Part shown: positions 29,132-36,366 of the stretch, piece after piece
Layout: every line of letters begins with the position of its first letter
Position numbering within the stretch: the first letter of the stretch is position 1
Assembly: GCA_016793885.1 (NCBI GenBank)
Contig: JAEUHE010000231.1
Location: forward strand, 1 to 64,000
Direction: 5' to 3'
From: Verrucomicrobiales bacterium
GTDB lineage: Bacteria > Verrucomicrobiota > Verrucomicrobiia > Limisphaerales > UBA11320
Length of the DNA stretch: 64,000 bases
Program-made: the position numbers and the translations under genes
The notes under the pieces: model-generated
What the model was told of the DNA's origin: nothing
Seen by the model: the letters and a program-made list of their open reading frames with translations, nothing else
Databases searched by the model: none

Positions 29132-31090
29132 CTACAAATCCGTCAATGCGCGCCGGATCGCTTCTTGGACCTCCGAGGTGCCCAGATTGCCCATATGACC
29201 GCCGCGACCAAAGACCGTGATTTGCTCGGCTCGGAAGGAATTTCTGAGCCAGTCCAGATCTTCCCGAGGCAGCAGGAAATCATTCTCATTCGTAATGATC
29301 CACACCTTGGGGTTACTCTGTAGCCCCTCACTGTAGGTTCTCAAATCACCCGCCCGATCCAGGGCGCCAGGCGCGGCGAGATCAACTCCCCGCGAATGGT
29401 AGTAGGGCACCGCAAACCTCTGAAGATACTCGGCAAACGAATAGCGAAGAATCTCGTCGTAAACCGGCCCTCGACGAGAGCTGCGAATTGCGTGCTCCAG
29501 CACTCCCAGGTTGGTCCGCTGCTGGCTGCTGAAAATGACATCGCGTAGTTTGAGGCGAAAGCTGAGTCCAATAAGAAACTTGGACTCGACCGCGCTGAAA
29601 GGCACAGCCGAGGTTGAAACTTGTGACCCCTGCACGGATGACGCGATCTTCAGCAAGGCATTTTCCATGTTGGCAGTGCGCTGGTGCGCGGGCCAGGCGA
29701 GTGGGGCGTGATAAAAATCATCCAATCGAGAGATACCGTAACTCAACCTAACCGGAGCGTTAATCGCCACAAAGCGGTCAAACCGGAGGAGGGCAGCATC
29801 GCTCGCCTTCCCCGATCCAGCCAGGAACAGCGTATGGAATCCCCCCATCGAATAACCCATCAGGGCTCTAGTAGTGAGGCGCTCCGGATGCCGTCGAACG
29901 AGATATCGATCCACCTCAGTGAGCGCGACATGGAGATCGTGGGCATCCACCGGAGTGTAACCCGGCACCGCAGCGGTGGAGGCGTGGTCCATGAACTCCG
30001 GGTTATACGGACTGCTGACGCAGACCACCGAATTTCCTTTTTGATAGGCCAACTCGGCCAGCGCCAGGGTCATGTCTGTCAACCGATGCGATCCCAGTCC
30101 CGGAACCAGATATACGATCGGCGCGCGGTTCGGTTGGAGCCAGAGGGAGAACTTTAACGTGTTCCCCGTGGACGGTATTTTTATCGACTTGGTCTGACCG
30201 CGGCCGGGAAAGCCAAGTTCCTTGAACGACACCCGGGTGGACCCAAGGGTGTCCAGTGAAGCGGGATCGGTCTCCCCATGTAAACCGAGGTCGGGCGAGC
30301 GCGGGCTGCGAGCGAAGGTCCACGCGTACTGGAGCATGGCATAAGGATCTGCTTCGGCCCGCGCGAAGCGCACGTAACTGTCAACGCTGTCGGTAAGGTT
30401 GTTGTAGGTCACCCCGTAGGTGTAAAACGTGTACGGACTGATGAAGGACAGCGCACCTTCGCGGCCGCTGCTTTGGGGGGTCACGTAGTGTAGTGGATCG
30501 GCCGCCGAATCGCAGGCCAAACCAAGCGCATCCCGCTCGTTGCTGGGACCAAACACCGGAAGCATCAGATAACAGGCGGGATTCCAGCCCCACCGTCCAA
30601 ACGTCTGACCGAAATCGGCGTCGGATTTCGGAATATGCCATCGCGTGGCCACGTCCACAAAACCCGCCCCGCCGGCCAAGGTGTTGCAGAGAAATCGATC
30701 CGATTCATCCATCGCCCCGCGCCAGCGCCCTTGGAGCAGGTTGTTCAGCAGGCGGCCCGGATAAGTGACGTTGCGGCCGAAGTTGGCAATACCCTGGCGA
30801 AGCGGCTTTCGAATGACAAACCGATACACTTTGCCCGTGGGCTTGACCACCCACGTCATGAGGCCGCGGTTCACACCCCACATCGCCCGATTAAACGGTT
30901 CGAGAGGATCGGGAACGGAGGGCGGGAGGTGGATGATTTCTGCCTCCGGGGCGACTGCGCCTGCTGGCGAGGACTGGTGGGTCGTGTTGGTGGCCAAGGT
31001 CGATTGCGCCCACACATCACCCGCCCAAAACCAAAGAATAAACAACGCTATCCGTCGTGCGTCCAAGTGCATCCTCATCAAACAATCCAT
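29132..31090 (-). CDS. MlaA (VacJ) domain fused to alpha/beta-hydrolase
   Basis: The 652-residue protein joins two enzymes of envelope lipid handling. Residues ~60-260 match MlaA/VacJ, the outer-membrane component that removes misplaced phospholipids: DPLEPFNRAMWGVNR, RNVTYPGRLLNNLLQGRW, FGQTFGRWGW and PVFGPSNERDALG. Residues ~310-650 are an alpha/beta-hydrolase with Ser414 in GYSMGG, Asp604 in NENDFLLP and His632 in GRGGHMG. Standard MlaA is a ~250-residue lipoprotein; here the N-terminus has a signal peptide ending VWAQ with no lipobox cysteine, so attachment must differ. The start at 31090 has GGTGAG upstream; ATGs at 31078 and 31072 are alternatives. No other mla genes are nearby. A role in hydrolysing extracted lipids is inference. 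Confidence 0.92.
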   Translation of the reverse strand: MDCLMRMHLDARRIALFILWFWAGDVWAQSTLATNTTHQSSPAGAVAPEAEIIHLPPSVPDPLEPFNRAMWGVNRGLMTWVVKPTGKVYRFVIRKPLRQGIANFGRNVTYPGRLLNNLLQGRWRGAMDESDRFLCNTLAGGAGFVDVATRWHIPKSDADFGQTFGRWGWNPACYLMLPVFGPSNERDALGLACDSAADPLHYVTPQSSGREGALSFISPYTFYTYGVTYNNLTDSVDSYVRFARAEADPYAMLQYAWTFARSPRSPDLGLHGETDPASLDTLGSTRVSFKELGFPGRGQTKSIKIPSTGNTLKFSLWLQPNRAPIVYLVPGLGSHRLTDMTLALAELAYQKGNSVVCVSSPYNPEFMDHASTAAVPGYTPVDAHDLHVALTEVDRYLVRRHPERLTTRALMGYSMGGFHTLFLAGSGKASDAALLRFDRFVAINAPVRLSYGISRLDDFYHAPLAWPAHQRTANMENALLKIASSVQGSQVSTSAVPFSAVESKFLIGLSFRLKLRDVIFSSQQRTNLGVLEHAIRSSRRGPVYDEILRYSFAEYLQRFAVPYYHSRGVDLAAPGALDRAGDLRTYSEGLQSNPKVWIITNENDFLLPREDLDWLRNSFRAEQITVFGRGGHMGNLGTSEVQEAIRRALTDL

Positions 31091-31125
31091 GGCTCACCCT
31101 AACCTACGCAGCTCGCAGGGAGCAG

Positions 31126-31163
31126 CAAAATAAAGAAAGGCCGGACCCGAGGGCCCGGCCTTT
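31126..31163 (-). terminator. Rho-independent terminator
   Basis: Read on the minus strand, a stem of AAAGGCCGG against CCGGCCTTT, with an inner GC-rich part, is followed by CTTTATTTT. It lies between the stop codon of the minus gene at 31208 and the ATG of the next minus gene at 31090, so the two genes are probably separate transcripts. Confidence 0.88.
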
Positions 31164-31207
31164 GTGACAATATCAGGTGAGCGGCCGACTCGGCCGTCTC
31201 AATCAGG

Positions 31208-33643
31208 TTACTTTCTCACCGCACGGTAGAACTTCGCCTGAGCACCAGCGGTAGGCACGCGGAACGGATTCGTTGCGCCTGCCACTTCGGTGTAAGGACC
31301 TTCTACCTTGGAGGCTTCCTCCAGGACGATCGCGCCGGCTCCGGCCCAGGCCACGACGGCGTCACCCTGGTAGCTGCCCACCGCCAGCGAGGGGCTGGCC
31401 GCGCTCCAAACCTGGACTTCGGCGATGTTGAGATACCCCTTGGTCGGATCCTCGAACTGCCGCTCAACTCGAACCGTTTTGCCGTTCACCGGCGGGTTGA
31501 TATCCAGGGTCAACGGATCCTCGGGCGTGCCTTCGGCCGCGTAAGTGTATTCCACCCCGCCAGTCGCGTTGAGCACCGTCACAATGAGATTGTCGCTCCG
31601 ATCGCCGCAGCAGTCGGTCCGACGATAATAAACGATCTGACCGATCGACTTCACACCGCCGAGGTCGATTGACAGCCAGGGATTGACTTCATTGTCAGAG
31701 TGGAACACGGAGTTGCCGCCCCAGTTTCCATCGGTGTTGCCGTCGATCGCATACGAGGGCGGGCCACCAAAGGCGGTGGAGGAGGCGGTCGCCACAGCGT
31801 CCTCGGTGAGGGAACCGTTCGCCGGACGGATGTAAGCCCCGCCGACCTTCACCGTAGCCACGGTGGTGGTCAGGTTGCCGAGCGGGTTGGTGATCTGGAG
31901 CTGATAGTCACCAGCCTCGCTGGGAACGATCTGACTCAGGGTCAACTTGGCGGTCTTCGAACCTTTGACGTACTTGCCGTCGGTCAACGGCACACCGTTG
32001 CGAGTCCAGCGGTAGGTGTTCGGACTGCCCGAGGCGGCTGCTGTCAGCACTACTTCCGAGCCGGCGAGCACTTCAGTGCCGGACGGATTGGTCTGAATGG
32101 CTGCGGCAACGTTCTTGATCTCGAACACGCCGAAACCACCGTTTTCCAGGGCGACGTACGCATAGGACTTGCCCAAGTTCGCGGGCGCAGTCAGGTCGGG
32201 CACCACCTCGAGCCAGGACTCGGTGGTGTCGAAGTCAGGTTCAACGCTGCCGCCGTAGTCGAGCAGCACATCGTCTTCTTTGACCGGGATTACATAGGAC
32301 GACTTTCCGCTGGCGATGCTGCCATCCAAACGATGGACTGCCACCCAAGCGTAGGTGTAGAAACCAACGTCATAGGAAGAGGCGGAAATGGACACGAGGT
32401 AGTCCAGCTTCGGGTTGGTATCCAGAGCCACGCTCCAGTTACCATCATACCGATCTACGCCATCAACGCCGCGTTCCAAAGGAAGCCCATCCTTACCAGC
32501 TGCCTCCCAAACGAATTTCGGGAAATTGCCAGCCTCGGCTTCGTCTTGCTTGAACAACCGTACGTCGGGCTGGTTGTTGTACGGATCGCTCGGGGTCGGG
32601 TTGTCCGGATTGGAGGTATAACGATTCGGACGAGCCTGCCAGCCGCTGCCGGGGTAGTGACCACTGTAGATCACTTCCAGGTTGGGCCGAGCGGGATCCG
32701 AACTGACCTGAACACGTCGGCTAGAAGTGCCGCCGAGCGCGAAGTCGTTCCGGCGGGCGTTGTTGCCTCGATCATCCACCCGCGCGAACGGAGTGAAGGT
32801 AAGGCCGTCCGTGGTCTTGAAGAGCTGAGGTTGCTGACCGATACGCCACGTGCCGCCACCGGCCGCGATGATGGTATCCAAGCCATAACCATAAACCCGA
32901 GTATTCCGCCAGCGCCAGGCGCGCCAGCTGCCTTGTTCGCCCGAAGTGGAGGCGGTGCCGGAAAGTCCATCACCGATGCCCGCTTCTGGCTTTACCGCGC
33001 CGTCCGCCTCGTCCAATCCGGGAAGCGGCTCTTCCCAAGCGATGGTAGGCGTCGTTTCCCAGCCGGTGCCGTCTGCTTTGGGAGCATAGCGGAGAATCAA
33101 GTGGCGATAGCCGCTGTAGATCGCGCGTTTGGTAGGATCGGGATTCTCGTCCAAAACCGGGCGCCAAAAAGCATAGCCCTTATTGGCCTGATAACCGGTT
33201 TGACCAGCCGTCACATCATAGTCGATCAAGTCGGCCGGCCGCAGGCTCTCCGACCACGCGACACCGAGAGGCTTGCCGGTGGCGGCCTCCAACCAAACCA
33301 ACGAACGGTCCGGAAACTGCGCAGCCTTGGCCAACTGCTCAGGGGTCACGTCCGGGCTCAGCTCATCAATACCATTCTCAGAAACGGCCAGGAGCAGGCG
33401 GTTGGCATCATAGGGAACGAGCCGCGAATAGATCGCCAGCGACTCACGTCCGTCGCGGAGCAACCCGTCGGGCATTGCGATAACCGGCTGGTTCTCCGGC
33501 TTGTTGAGGATTGGAAGCACATTGGCAGGATCCACGTTGACGGTTCCGTTGATGTGCTGAACCCAGACCGGTGTGACTTCCTGGGCAGAAGTATGTAATG
33601 CAGCCGCCACTGAGAACAGTGGGGTTAAATAACGTAGTTTCAT
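31208..33643 (-). CDS. Exported Ig and F5/8 type C (discoidin) protein
   Basis: The 811-residue product begins with a short signal peptide (MKLRYLTPLFSVAAALHTSAQ). The first ~510 residues are a beta-rich region I cannot name, with SASSYDVGFYTYAWVAVHRLDG and other propeller-like strands. Residues ~512-605 form an Ig-like domain (YRWTRNGVPLTDG ... SEAGDYQLQITNPLG). Residues ~610-740 match a discoidin or F5/8 type C carbohydrate-binding domain (ATASSTAF, AIDGNTDGNWG, NPWLSIDLGGVKSIGQIVYYRRTD). The end is a divergent form of the shared C-terminal module (IVLEEASKVEGPYTEV ... KFYRAV). The gene is a single-gene unit closed by the terminator at 31126-31163. The role is probably extracellular polysaccharide binding. 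Confidence 0.9.
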   Translation of the reverse strand: MKLRYLTPLFSVAAALHTSAQEVTPVWVQHINGTVNVDPANVLPILNKPENQPVIAMPDGLLRDGRESLAIYSRLVPYDANRLLLAVSENGIDELSPDVTPEQLAKAAQFPDRSLVWLEAATGKPLGVAWSESLRPADLIDYDVTAGQTGYQANKGYAFWRPVLDENPDPTKRAIYSGYRHLILRYAPKADGTGWETTPTIAWEEPLPGLDEADGAVKPEAGIGDGLSGTASTSGEQGSWRAWRWRNTRVYGYGLDTIIAAGGGTWRIGQQPQLFKTTDGLTFTPFARVDDRGNNARRNDFALGGTSSRRVQVSSDPARPNLEVIYSGHYPGSGWQARPNRYTSNPDNPTPSDPYNNQPDVRLFKQDEAEAGNFPKFVWEAAGKDGLPLERGVDGVDRYDGNWSVALDTNPKLDYLVSISASSYDVGFYTYAWVAVHRLDGSIASGKSSYVIPVKEDDVLLDYGGSVEPDFDTTESWLEVVPDLTAPANLGKSYAYVALENGGFGVFEIKNVAAAIQTNPSGTEVLAGSEVVLTAAASGSPNTYRWTRNGVPLTDGKYVKGSKTAKLTLSQIVPSEAGDYQLQITNPLGNLTTTVATVKVGGAYIRPANGSLTEDAVATASSTAFGGPPSYAIDGNTDGNWGGNSVFHSDNEVNPWLSIDLGGVKSIGQIVYYRRTDCCGDRSDNLIVTVLNATGGVEYTYAAEGTPEDPLTLDINPPVNGKTVRVERQFEDPTKGYLNIAEVQVWSAASPSLAVGSYQGDAVVAWAGAGAIVLEEASKVEGPYTEVAGATNPFRVPTAGAQAKFYRAVRK

Positions 33644-34006
33644 GGAAGGTTACTTAGTAGTTAACAAACGCATCGAGATTTGTCTGATCGCGGAATCCCC
33701 GATGACGATCTGATGTCTAGGCGAAGTGACATAGTCCAGCAAGTCTGATTTTGCTGAAATCCGGTCCGGAACTTCACAAACGCCGAGGTTTTAACCCTGG
33801 GCGCTCAGCCGCCCACGCGAATAGTTGAAAATAGTTGTGGCTATTTCACCAGAACCCGCCATGGTGCACCCATATCTGTTAGATTACTAATCTCTTTCAA
33901 GGCATGGTAGATCTTCAAGGAACTCAGTTCAGTGATGATTTTAGACCCGATGTTCGGGAACAGTCTTCTGGAAAGGAAATGGTTCTTCGGACAGTAAAAC
34001 ATCACT
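33644..34006. promoter_or_regulatory. Divergent region and long RRM leader
   Basis: No gene fits in these 363 bases between two divergent genes. On the left half, CAGCAA and TTGCTG form a 6-bp stem at 33737-33756. Nearer to the RNA-binding protein gene there is a perfect palindrome AGATTA C TAATCT at 33881-33893 and a small hairpin CCCGA TGT TCGGG at 33946-33958. The base composition is more AT-rich than the flanking genes. The RNA-binding protein gene lacks a Shine-Dalgarno sequence (AAAACATCACT before ATG). Long structured leaders are common for cold-inducible genes, but no thermosensor is proven here. Confidence 0.5.
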
Positions 34007-34327
34007 ATGAGCAATAAGCTATTTGTAGGAAATCTTTCCTTCAACACCACTGAAAACGATCTTAACGACGTTTTCGCTGCACACGGCACCGTCACCGAAA
34101 CGAACCTCATGATGGACCGGGAAACCGGCCGTCCTCGCGGTTTCGGATTCGTGACGATGAGCTCGGCTGAAGAAGCCAACAAGGCGATCGAAGCCTTGAA
34201 CGGCAAGGATATGGACGGACGGGCTTTGACCGTCAACATCGCCAAGCCTCGTGAAGAACGCGCCCCGGGCGGCGGCGGCGGTCGCCGTGAATACGGCGGC
34301 GGCGGTGGCGGTCGCAATCGCTACTAA
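34007..34327 (+). CDS. RRM-type RNA-binding protein with glycine tail
   Basis: The 106-residue protein is a single RNA recognition motif followed by a glycine/arginine-rich tail. RNP2 is LFVGNLS (residues 5-11) and RNP1 is RGFGFVTM (about 44-51), both with the aromatic residues that stack on RNA bases. The tail holds two runs of five to six glycines around RREY and ends GRNRY, the layout of cyanobacterial Rbp and plant glycine-rich cold-induced RNA-binding proteins. Such proteins bind single-stranded RNA and often respond to cold. The gene stands alone with a long upstream region and a strong terminator just downstream. Confidence 0.96.
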   Translation: MSNKLFVGNLSFNTTENDLNDVFAAHGTVTETNLMMDRETGRPRGFGFVTMSSAEEANKAIEALNGKDMDGRALTVNIAKPREERAPGGGGGRREYGGGGGGRNRY

Positions 34328-34353
34328 GAGTTCAGTAGCCCAATTTTAGACGC

Positions 34354-34386
34354 AGCGAGGCCCGGTTTCCGGGCCTCGCTTTTTTA
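34354..34386 (+). terminator. Strong rho-independent terminator
   Basis: A perfect 12-bp stem AGCGAGGCCCGG, loop TTT, CCGGGCCTCGCT is followed by a run of T. It begins 26 bases after the stop codon of the RRM gene. On the opposite strand it may also stop transcription coming from the minus-strand gene at 34447. Confidence 0.95.
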
Positions 34387-34446
34387 TGTCCTCGGCGGAT
34401 GGACCCGTGGGGGGCTTAACCTAAAAAAGAGAAAGGAAACCACGGA

Positions 34447-36033
34447 TTAAGGCAGCACGATGCGGTAAAAGGCACCTTCGGCCGGGGGATTGGCGTCCTG
34501 ATACTCGACCTGGCCCTCGGCATTGGCGACCACGGTCTGGATGGTCGTCCACCCCAGCAGATCGGGACTGCGCTGGAGCAGATAGGACTGGCCCACCGTT
34601 CCGAAGAACGTCAACTCCACCGAGTCATCGGCGGACTGATAGGTGATGGTGGGGTTAGGCAGAGGTGGTGCTGAGGCGAACCCAGTGAACACGTAAACCG
34701 CGCCGGACCGATTCGCCGTGGTGCTGTCTTGATGGGCACTGAACACAGCGGTGTTGCCATCGATGGCCATGGATTGGGTGAATCGCACGCTGCCTGGAAC
34801 GGAGTTGGTAAGGCGCGCGCGCGTGGCCCAAGCGCCATCCGATCCACGCTCAAAGACATAGGCCGCGCTGCGGGAGCTATTATGCGCACCCACGATAACC
34901 AAATCGTCCTGAACCGCCACGTCGTTCCCGAACTGATCCACCGCACTGGCGAAAATACCGGTAAGACCAAAAGGTTTGAGATACGCGGTTTGCGTCCAGT
35001 TGGTGCCCCCCGCAGCCCGGCCGAACACATAGGCGGCACCGCGATCCACGCTCGCCGGCTGGATCACGTTCGGATTTTGCTGCGACCCATTCACACCCTC
35101 CGCCACGCTATCCTCAAACGGAGCCCCCACCACGACGGTGGACCCAGTCTCATCGATCGCTACCGACACACCGAACTGATCATTCGGATCGGTGTTCGAA
35201 GCCTTCAGATAGGCCTGCAAGATCCATCCAGGCCCCTGCCCTTGCACATCAGGGAAACGACGATAAATATAGGCGGCACCCGATCCCGGGCTGGTGACGT
35301 CGTTCTGAACCCCGTTCACACCCGTGGCCTTACTGGATTCCTTGGGAGCTCCAACCACCAGCCATTCTCCGTCCTTCGACAGCGCGATCGAGCGACCGAA
35401 GTCGAAGGAGAAAGCCACCCCGACTGGCTCCCGGCCCATGAGCACGGACTCGAGGGTCCATTGTCCACCCACCAATGAATAAATATGGGCAGAGCCTCGG
35501 CCGCTCAACTGACCGACCGCCATCCGTCCGGGAGTCATCGCGATCGATTCACCAAAGTAATTGCCCTGAATGACCAAGGTCGACCCTATCTTGCCGGCCA
35601 CCTCCCAGTCTCCATTCGCACCCGTCGGTTTGAAAAGATACACGAAGCCCAGATTGGCGTTGGTCGTGAAATTCGGCTCGCGAGAGGCCACCACCGCCAG
35701 CCAGTCGTCGAGCAGAGCGACTCGGTAGCCGAAATTGGCCAGGCTGGCAGAACCATTCCCAGGGAAGAACACGATCTGCTTCTGGGCCCACTCCGTCCCG
35801 GACCTCGCGAAGTAGTAGGCCCGGTTGTAGGGTCCGCCACCCGCACTCCAATTACCCACCACCAACTTGTTTCCTCGGAGGGCAACATCGGTCCCAAAGG
35901 TCCCAAACGGAACCGGATCAGAGGGCTTGAGATAGGCTTCCTGACTGAAAGGGCCAGCGGCTCCCAGCGCCGACGCGGTCAAAACGCAAGCCACCGCCAT
36001 CCAGGCACACTTCAAAACATTCATAGAACTCAT
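34447..36033 (-). CDS. Exported FG-GAP repeat protein
   Basis: The product has about 528 residues, starting MSSMNVLKCAWMAVACVL, a signal peptide ending near LGAAG. ATGs at 36024 and 36093 are alternatives; the longest form adds 20 polar residues before the signal sequence. The body is built of FG-GAP/integrin-alpha-like repeats, for example QFGVSVAIDETGSTVVVGAPFED and GRSIALSKDGEWLVVGAPKES, each followed by GAAYIY or AAYVF strands, which suggests a seven-bladed propeller. The last ~65 residues are the shared C-terminal module (YLLQRSPDLLGWTTIQ ... FYRIV). The final TAA overlaps a fragment of the ATCCGTG repeat. Probable role: extracellular binding; ligand unknown. Confidence 0.93.
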   Translation of the reverse strand: MSSMNVLKCAWMAVACVLTASALGAAGPFSQEAYLKPSDPVPFGTFGTDVALRGNKLVVGNWSAGGGPYNRAYYFARSGTEWAQKQIVFFPGNGSASLANFGYRVALLDDWLAVVASREPNFTTNANLGFVYLFKPTGANGDWEVAGKIGSTLVIQGNYFGESIAMTPGRMAVGQLSGRGSAHIYSLVGGQWTLESVLMGREPVGVAFSFDFGRSIALSKDGEWLVVGAPKESSKATGVNGVQNDVTSPGSGAAYIYRRFPDVQGQGPGWILQAYLKASNTDPNDQFGVSVAIDETGSTVVVGAPFEDSVAEGVNGSQQNPNVIQPASVDRGAAYVFGRAAGGTNWTQTAYLKPFGLTGIFASAVDQFGNDVAVQDDLVIVGAHNSSRSAAYVFERGSDGAWATRARLTNSVPGSVRFTQSMAIDGNTAVFSAHQDSTTANRSGAVYVFTGFASAPPLPNPTITYQSADDSVELTFFGTVGQSYLLQRSPDLLGWTTIQTVVANAEGQVEYQDANPPAEGAFYRIVLP

Positions 36034-36093
36034 AAGGGATGATCGTGGACCCCGTGGAACGTTGGTTAGGGCCTGACCCTCCGAATCACTCAC

Positions 36094-36366
36094 TTAACGG
36101 CATCTTTACTACACTATCGTCCGGCAAACGCAAGCCTGCATCCGGATTCTGCGGTTTGGGGGTGTGATTAGAAGTGGGTGAGATCCTTCTTTCCGCCATG
36201 GGGATTCCCGACTCCGTCGATGTGAAAAAGCTGTAGAGGGCTACAGCAGTCCATGACGCTTCGCGAGGTACTACCCATTAGGGAGCGCGGCAGCCCTCTC
36301 CCGCTTTAGCTCCCCAGCGGAGCTGGCATCTTCCACCAATCTCACCGATGTTTGAGGGTCTTGCGG
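36094..36366. other. Intergenic region with fold-back repeat
   Basis: The region between two minus-strand genes holds the first copy of a fold-back repeat (36200-36307, separate entry) and, at 36113-36130, CTACACTATCGTCCGGCA, similar to parts of the TCGTCC repeat family. No open frame with coding character was found. Confidence 0.6.
36200..36307. repeat. Fold-back repeat, copy A
   Basis: The left arm begins GGGGATTCCCGACTCCGTC and runs into the perfect hairpin GCTGTAG AGGG CTACAGC (36230-36247). The centre, GACGCTTCGCGAGG, is followed by a diverged right arm (GGGAGCGCGGCAGCCCTC, then GCTTT) that mirrors the left. Copy B at 39661-39838 shares the tip, the hairpin and the centre. The two copies flank the Calx-beta gene. 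The structure resembles REP/BIME-type or small non-autonomous mobile repeats; no transposase is near. Confidence 0.7.

Noticed and set aside
31700-33598. 632-codon open frame on the plus strand
   Set aside because: Lies fully antisense to the Ig/discoidin gene, whose domains and signal peptide are clear; the antisense translation is low-complexity R/G/H-rich.
33841-34317. Proline-rich 158-codon frame on the minus strand
   Set aside because: It is the complement of the glycine codons in the RRM protein tail.
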